A stretch of DNA of 64,000 nucleotides from Neolentinus lepideus HHB14362 ss-1. Taxonomy: Eukaryota > Basidiomycota > Agaricomycetes > Gloeophyllales > Gloeophyllaceae. Shown here piece after piece: positions 57,960-64,000 of the stretch. The position numbers were made by a program, and so were the translations under genes. Below the pieces are notes generated by a model. That model saw only the letters and a program-made list of their open reading frames with translations. It was not told the DNA's origin and did no database searches. How positions within the stretch are numbered: position 1 is the first letter of the stretch; every line of letters begins with the position of its first letter. Location: the NCBI GenBank assembly GCA_001632425.1, contig KV425614.1:118406-182405 (forward strand), written 5' to 3'.

Positions 57960-58610
57960 CTTGGCCACCGCTCCCAGGCGACCTCACCGTCTCTCCCGTC
58001 ATCTTGAATAACCTCAACGAGCCACTAGATGCATCGGAAACAGAGGCTGACTTCTTTGGATATCTTGATGATGCTATGGCAATCCCTCCCATCAGACAAA
58101 GGAGCTCTCTTTCGAGATGTGTGGGCGAAGAGTATATGCAAAGGCTGACGTATGTTTAATGGGACGCGGAGCTGTTAGGTATTCGTTGCTTGTACAAGAG
58201 GATAAGGTTCGAAATGTCCCTGTGTTCTGTGTGCAGCCGTTGACAAAAGCAACAGCGCCACATGTATGGAGGTGACCCGGTGCCTCAGCTTATCGCAGAG
58301 GCTATCGCCGCATTCTACCAGAATAACAGGGACAGGATGGATGCAAATATTGTGCCCCTCCTGTCCGCTGTTATACTCGGCATCACCATGACCGGAACTT
58401 CGCCGACTTTCTATAAGATTCCTGTCTCGGAAGAACTCCTCACACCAGTTTTTTCCGGGCAATACCCCGCGACAACGACGATTGTCGAAAGACTTGTACC
58501 CTCGGTTCCCGATCTCTCTACGTACAGAGTGCAAGGCGTGAAACCCTTGGAAAATCGGCGTGTTGTTTTCCATTGCTTCGAAGCTTTCAGAGTACTGGTG
58601 CGTTGACTTA
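57960..58610 (+). pseudogene. Fragment of a widespread basidiomycete protein of unknown function
   Basis: The plus strand at 58262-58606 reads VPQLIAEAIAAFYQNN, then VILGITMTGTSPTFYKIPVSEEL, GQYPATTTIVERLVP and GVKPLENRRVVFHCFEAFRVLV. I recognise this block order (GTSPTFYKIPV, then G-x-YP-x-x-x-T-x-V, then PL-x-NRR) as common in uncharacterised agaricomycete proteins. Upstream sequence (57960-58160) may belong to the same gene, but a stop and no clear splice sites separate it. It is at best a partial gene. Confidence 0.55.
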
Positions 58611-59039
58611 CGTTCTACAACGGATTGTCTTGACTTTGGATCTTTAGGTTCATTCCTAAATCATTCGAATTTCATTCTGTGTTGATACCTGTGTGTCTTT
58701 GATGTGATGTACCACTACGTCGTTACAGTCTGCTGTATATCATATGTCGACGATTCCTCTTGAAGTAATTGCAATGCTTACATGTCCATCGAAGCCCTTC
58801 TCTTCATGTTCTTCGTCGTCATCTGCATGCCGAGTTCAATGACTCAAGTGTCGTAAAGGAGCAGAAACGCCTGCCATCCTATATCGAGACATCCGTCATC
58901 GCACTTGCAGGCTGCAACAGCGCGGGAATGACTACCAGTACATTCGGCTCGAACTTCAGAAGAAGTGCTTGACACACTTTCGCCCACATCGTGATTAGGT
59001 AGTGGGGTAACAGTGTCATTCGGGTCAGCTGGACTATCT
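58611..59039. other. Intergenic, no gene recognised
   Basis: Short frames only. Confidence 0.4.
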
Positions 59040-60180
59040 ACACATCACGTCAGTCAGCGTCCGATGTCGCAGTCAGTATTCGCATCATCTCGTCGCTGAA
59101 AAGGCCCAAATCTGAGAGGACGTCTCGGCCGACTGCGATGCCTGCATGAATGATCGAACCGTGGTCAACGAACGCGAGCTCCACGCTGAGAGAGCGCAAT
59201 ACATACCTATCAGACCCACACACTCCATCGCCTTCGACCTCAGCTTGTTATATTCACTCCCCGACATATTCGGCAGTATGTTCAGTAGCAAGGGCATAAT
59301 CGACGATTAATGCTGTAATTCGGTCATAGCGCCATTGAGTGGTCTGTCAATATAATCTACGAAAGGCAGGGTGCTCACCTCGCGAGTATAGCCTCGCTCC
59401 ACCCGCACCATCGTGAGTGTCATAATTGCTTTTTTTTTCCTGCACGTAACGCTTCACGACCGGCCCACTCTCCCCGCTTGGGTTCAGCAGTCCGAGTGGA
59501 TGCTCAACGATCTAGTCTGAGTAACGAATTAGTGCGTCGCGAGCAACGCCTTCGCAGAAGTTGATGAGTGCAGCTGCGGCATGAGCGTAGTGAAGGGAAA
59601 AGGTGAACGGGAGAGGGTGGAGAGAAGACGAGGGTGGCGGGTAGGAGTCCGAAAGAGGGTGGTGGGCATAAGCAATGCGAGTTCAGGCACAGGATAGATA
59701 CCTACCGCAGCTCCAGCGCATCCAATGTCGATATCAGCAAGGCGAATATCTTTTCATGGTAGATATCCTCGAGCTCAAAGGTTGATTGAGAACGCCCGAG
59801 CATCCTGGCCACAGCCAGGCGGATGGGCAAGGAAGAGGACAGAAACACGACGAGAGAGAATTGATGATCAGTTCAGCGAGATGATGGCAGAACTCGATAT
59901 GGAATATGTCTAGGTGTCCTGGAACACGAGGAGGCGGAAGGACAGGTAAGGGAAGGGAGATGAACGGAGGTACGATAGGCTAGGGAGAAATAGAACATAT
60001 CTCGACAGAGATGCAATACAGAACATTGGCGCTGCTCTCCTCGAGTTCCTGAACATCTAAGGATCCACGTAAATCCTGCCGTTCGAGAGCACACGAGTGC
60101 TGGGTGCCGAGACACGTCCAGGTAGACATGAGTTCAGGGAGCCAGTGTGAAGCAACCGGCAAGCTGGAAGTCTGCATGCG
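59040..60180 (-). pseudogene. Importin-5/Kap121-type karyopherin pseudogene (HEAT region)
   Basis: Minus-strand pieces lie in family order. VYHEKIFALLISTLDALELR (near 59770-59710) is followed by HAAAALINFCEGVARDALIRY (near 59596-59530), VKRYVQE (near 59465-59440) and MPLLLNILPNMSGSEYNKLRSKAMECVGLI (59297-59208). After a GTATGT..GCAG intron comes IAVGRDVLSDLGLFSDEMM (near 59143-59085). These are characteristic of the mid HEAT repeats of nuclear import receptors such as Kap121 and RanBP5. Coding is broken: a TAG replaces the Pro codon of the usual YLDPIVE, and an A-rich run (poly-T on the plus strand, 59431-59439) shifts the frame after VKRYVQE. N- and C-terminal thirds are absent. This is a truncated, inactivated copy; the functional gene must lie elsewhere. 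Confidence 0.8.
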
Positions 60181-60907
60181 GAGAATATATTTGTGCAGTC
60201 GGGAAAATTGTCAAAATGTTCACTAGCTCGTCAAGACGGACGGGTCCGCAGCGCAAAAGGAGGATATGACCGACATAGAAAGTGTGAGATAACTCGATGG
60301 CCACTCCACATCAAGTATTGGCAATGGTTTCATTGCAGTACGGAGCTTCTTCTACGCCAGATTCCACTCTGATCTCGAGACCGGGTAGGTGAGCTGAGTG
60401 CGAAGGCACACGAGGAGGACGGGAAGGGAGAGCGATCGATACAGCGCCGAGACCACCAGGATTGCTGCGCATATACATGCAAAGCAGTCTGGGTGTCTTG
60501 GTGGCGTATCGAACGTAAATGAGAGTGGGGAACGGGGAACGGGGAACGGGAGTAACGAGTCGGGGTGAGGTGGACGAAGTCGAAACCGGGGTGTCGTGAT
60601 ACGACAGTGTGCTGCGTTTGGGACGCGGGTGCACCGTCGACGACGTCGAGACGCGAGACACGCACGCCCACCCAGCATCACGTCAGTTGAACTCGAAGAC
60701 AATGATTCACTCACCGTCTTCTACCCCGTTTCTCAGCCCGGTCCGCCTTCCTCAATCCATCAACCCTTCAAGCTGTCGCTGATACGCACGCAGACCAGGC
60801 AGCATCGACGAATGGTGTCGATGATCAAAGGGACGCGATAGGAGGGGGCAGGTGACCGACACTGGAGGCGACGATGGCGTGGCAAAGTGGCGGGATTCGA
60901 GTCTGTT
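60181..60907. other. No intact gene; diverged copy of an IR-C block
   Basis: On the minus strand 60490-60400 resembles 41320-41400 (shared GCTTTGC(A/T)TGTAT, GCGCAGC and GG(T/C)GGTCT(T/C)GG tracts). A short tandem run of CGGGGAA (60533-60552, about three units) lies beside it. Confidence 0.5.
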
Positions 60908-61955
60908 TAAAGTAACTTTTCGCACGAACTTGCGAACTTGTCACCGTACTAATTCAGCTCACTTAACTTGGACTTAACTTGGACTTAACCTGGCTTGCAC
61001 ATTGACAAACTAACTTGACCTTGACTAACTTGAGCTCATATATGACACCGCACTGCTTGCCTCTGTCCTCCGATACCCTCGGCCCCGCCACACCGATTGT
61101 CACGACAGTCTGAGTCTCTTCGTAAGATACATAGCGCACTATAACACACTAACAGAATATATGCTACTGATGGTCCTCTACTGCGCAAATTTGCTACCGT
61201 TCGCTTATGCACCCGACTCTGAGCAGCCCAGTCGGAAGCATCTCCAGGAATGAAGCCACCGCCTACTGCAAATTTCTCGCGAAGCAATTGCTTCTCTGAA
61301 AGGTGCCATTATCGTGCGTGACATTCTCTTCCTGTGTCATCTCTGCTTCACCATTGCCTAATTCAAGTGTCCTTTCTGCACACACAATGCTATTCACATC
61401 TGCAGTGAATGCCCTGCGAGTCTTTCGACGTGTTGCCTTGGGCCGATGCATGGCTGCTACTGTATGCTCGTATCGGCCTGCACCGTCGTCATGGCCGGTG
61501 TCCCAAAACCAATATCAAAGCTGCGGGCCGTGGATGTAGAGAAATCAGCTACTCACCAAACATGCCGGGCATACCGCAACGTCCACCGAGAACAAGGGCG
61601 CTGATGTTGTACAACGTGGCTGCGGTCTGTTTTCCTTAGCTATTGACACCCGGATTACTAGTATTTTCTGTGTGATGTCACTGTGTTGACAGCCCACAAA
61701 ATTTCATCTAATACCACAGTAAGGATATATGGATTGTATCTACGGGCCTCCCAACCCGAGCAGTTGGAAAGTAGGCCATAAGTTCAAACAAGTTAGATCA
61801 AGTTCAGTACAGTGAAGTGAGAGGACTACGCTCGCGAAGCTCAAAGTTAACTTGCAAATTAACTGTGACAAACTAACTTGCCCGCAAAAAGTTAACTTCA
61901 AGTTAGGCAAGTTACTTTTGTATGAGTCAAGTTAGCTCGAAAAGTTACTTTGTGA
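60908..61955. mobile_element. About 1.05-kb TIR element with subterminal TAACTTG repeats
   Basis: The ends are inverted copies of AAAGTAACTTTTCG. Both subterminal regions carry many TAACTTG or CAAGTTA motifs (about 60920-61035 and 61780-61930), including three tandem units at 60965-60993. Clustered subterminal motifs of this kind are typical transposase-binding arrays. No transposase frame is present. A CGGGATTCG word sits near both outer flanks but not directly at the ends, so a target duplication is not established. Confidence 0.7.
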
Positions 61956-63263
61956 AGAGCCGCGGGATTCGGGGCCGCTGATGGCTGCGTCCGGTGTGCG
62001 GTAAGAGTTAGTGAATGTCGTCGCGTCTGATTACACTACTGGGTGATTTTGATCCTCGAGTATCACTGTGCGCCAGTGGCCAAGCTTCATACGTTTGAGA
62101 TGTTTCTTGCTAACATGGCACATCAAAGTTATGTCACCCACCTAATCGCTACTTGAACGAGCACTTTGCGACGCGACCCATATCTGCTACTTCACAGCAC
62201 CAAATCTGTAACGTTGCCCATCATGCGGATATCCGTTGGTGAAAATGTAACAGGAAAAATAAAGAGGGACGACGCGTCTCAAAACTTGAAAGGACGGCTG
62301 GTGACGAAGCCTATTTGGTCTATGCGCATTGTGCGATGATTGGATGACTAAGTTCAGCAATGTGCTGCGTACGGTGGGCAATGGACTGTTTGCATTCAAA
62401 GTTAGCTGGTTTGACTTAAAATATCACTACACTCAGCTCAAGAGATCCAAATGAGACTTTAGCTTTTTCGGGGACATAGGACATAGTACGACGTTTACTT
62501 GCACGCACCTGCTCTGCTCCGGTAGTCTCGAGGAGTGCCCTCCACTGGTCTTCTACAATCGGTGAGAATTTATGACCTGCTGATGTACTATGTCTTCAGC
62601 CTGGCTCAGGAATACGCTGTACTCCGGCCTGAGGTATGTTAACGCTCTTCCGTTTCTCTGTGTCAGGTTCAACTCGCTATAGCAGATCATATTAATCTCC
62701 ATTCATGCTGCATTGGCTCCTGGCAAATCACGCCCAGCAGATTTGCGATATCTCTCTGGTCAGCACAAGTCTATCACTACGCCTACAGGTATCGATCGAC
62801 CTGCGTCTCGAGTCTTCGATAAGTAGTGACTTTCAAACGGATCTTTGCGGTGTCCGGTAACAGCCAGGCATACACCTGCTCACTGATGATGTTCACCATG
62901 ACTTGCGGCCGTTATGGGTCGCTATTAATGCCCAACAATTTATCAGAGAATCAGCCGAGCTCTGTATCTCTTTTGAGTACTTCTAGCACAGGTGAGTTCA
63001 TGTATCACGAGGTGAGTCTTTTACTTTCAGGAGCACCTCGTACCACACAACAAGACTTATCAGCACTGTTATGAGAGACGAGGTGCCGAACATCTTCTGG
63101 GAGCAGACATGCGCCGAGATGTAGTTTCTGTGATAGCACACTGCAGAAAGTGCGGTAAGGTTGACCTTAAGATCACTGAGTACGTTTCTATAGATAGATA
63201 GGTTTACTGGCACTAGAAGGTTCATTGGAGTTCGACTCAGGGTCTCTGGGCGTCTTTGACCTC
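61956..63263. other. Intergenic, no gene recognised
   Basis: Only short frames. The last 100 bp probably carry the promoter of the following hypothetical gene. Confidence 0.45.
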
Positions 63264-63273
63264 TTATATAAGG
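63264..63273 (+). promoter_or_regulatory. TATA box before the hypothetical gene
   Basis: TTATATAAGG, followed by a pyrimidine-rich stretch and an ATG 43 bp further on, which is a plausible fungal core promoter. Confidence 0.55.
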
Positions 63274-63315
63274 ACTCCTCTCCCTCAATCTTATCTGTCC
63301 TTTCCTGAGTTCTCG

Positions 63316-63837
63316 ATGTCGCCCCGCCCTGCTGCTCCACGTCGAAACAGACAATATTCATTGTCGCTCAACCTCAATGATGGTTCTCCGCCAATATCCA
63401 TTGTCTATGCACCATCGTCGACATCCACCATCTCTGATGCTATTGGACCAGGACGGACTATGGACAAGCTCCTCACTTTCTTTGGGGATCAACTGACATA
63501 CTTCATCAGTCGCATCTCTGCACGTTATCTAGGAATGGGTCCCAATGTGCTCGTTGGGCGCATGGTTAGCTCTATTGATTGGTCTCAGCGGAATTGCCGA
63601 TATGGATTCTGTCCTCATTATTGGCCGGATGGAGGACACAAACCGCACATTGGGTTTAGCAGGCTGCCACCCTCTACAGCTGAAGTTGCGGAGCTACTGT
63701 CATTGCCTTTCTGTCATAGCTGCCGTGAATCCCATGCTCTCTCGCTCTCGGCGAGTGCAATATTTGTCGCTGGATGTCAGAAATTGGTGAATAAATTGCG
63801 GTATGCAGTCTGTACATTGTTTTCCAAACAAAGCTGA
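63316..63837 (+). CDS. Hypothetical protein, unassigned
   Basis: A frame of 173 residues from the ATG at 63316 (MSPRPAAPRRNRQYSLSLNL) to the stop at 63837. The N-terminus is basic and Pro-rich, followed by SPPISIVYAPSSTSTISDA and a central hydrophobic part (DKLLTFFGDQLTYFISRI). A second frame (63545-63790) overlaps its 3' half, so an intron near 63560-63600 is possible and the true C-terminus may differ. A TATA box and pyrimidine tract lie just upstream, which is the main reason for accepting it. No family was recognised. Sequence after the stop continues to the end of the window without a gene. Confidence 0.4.
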   Translation: MSPRPAAPRRNRQYSLSLNLNDGSPPISIVYAPSSTSTISDAIGPGRTMDKLLTFFGDQLTYFISRISARYLGMGPNVLVGRMVSSIDWSQRNCRYGFCPHYWPDGGHKPHIGFSRLPPSTAEVAELLSLPFCHSCRESHALSLSASAIFVAGCQKLVNKLRYAVCTLFSKQS

Positions 63838-64000
63838 CCAGATATCATAAGACGAAGCAGTTCTTCCGCCAGTGTTTTGATTGCATACCACATCTTTATT
63901 CTCGCCTCTTTCCATGACCATACACGTGAAATATTTGTAGGGCTCAATGCTACGGAAGCCTTCAACACCCTGATCCGTGAATTGAGACTCACTTCGGACC

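Overview
The window looks like nuclear DNA of a basidiomycete fungus, most likely an agaricomycete. The genes are full of introns of about 45-75 bp with GT(G/A)(A/C)G(T/C) donors and YAG acceptors. The recognisable families are fungal or typically agaricomycete: DUF6533 seven-helix proteins, a GH128 glucanase, a DUF3602 protein, a giant Ser/Thr mucin, DUF1989 and DUF1275 proteins, and an APC amino-acid permease. There is no sign of operons, Shine-Dalgarno sites or a CRISPR array. All identifications were made by reading the sequence; no database search was run.

Layout. Three consecutive inverted duplications organise most of the window. IR-A has arms at about 440-2075 and 10325-11850, eroded to roughly 80% identity by eye; they enclose one mucin-like membrane protein gene (3511-9752). 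IR-B has arms at about 12260-18650 and 22101-33290. They enclose a 3.45 kb single-copy core with a DUF1989 gene (19020-19607) and a DUF1275 membrane-protein gene (20447-21490). Each arm carries an apparently intact DUF6533 gene and, at its inner end, a decayed permease fragment. The arms differ by several clean insertions, each with its empty site in the opposite arm. IR-C has arms at about 38050-43135 and 50595-57780. They enclose an intact 12-exon amino-acid permease (43926-46194) and a DUF3602 gene (48443-49659). Each arm carries an F-box gene (intact on the right, stopped by a nonsense codon on the left) and a deletion derivative of the same permease locus.

Outside these blocks are a GH128 gene (34475-35513, minus), a fragment of a widespread basidiomycete protein (about 57960-58610), a Kap121/importin-5-type pseudogene (about 59040-60180, minus), a terminal-inverted-repeat element rich in TAACTTG (about 60908-61955) and a short hypothetical gene with a TATA box (63316-63837).

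How it fits together. The gene content is accessory: surface mucin, sensor-like 7TM proteins, permease, wall glucanase and a DUF1989 nitrogen-metabolism relative. The most striking point is structural. Inverted duplication has happened repeatedly around single-copy cores, fragments of one permease family lie in all four arms of the two larger blocks, and empty-site comparison lets the order of several insertions and deletions be read directly.
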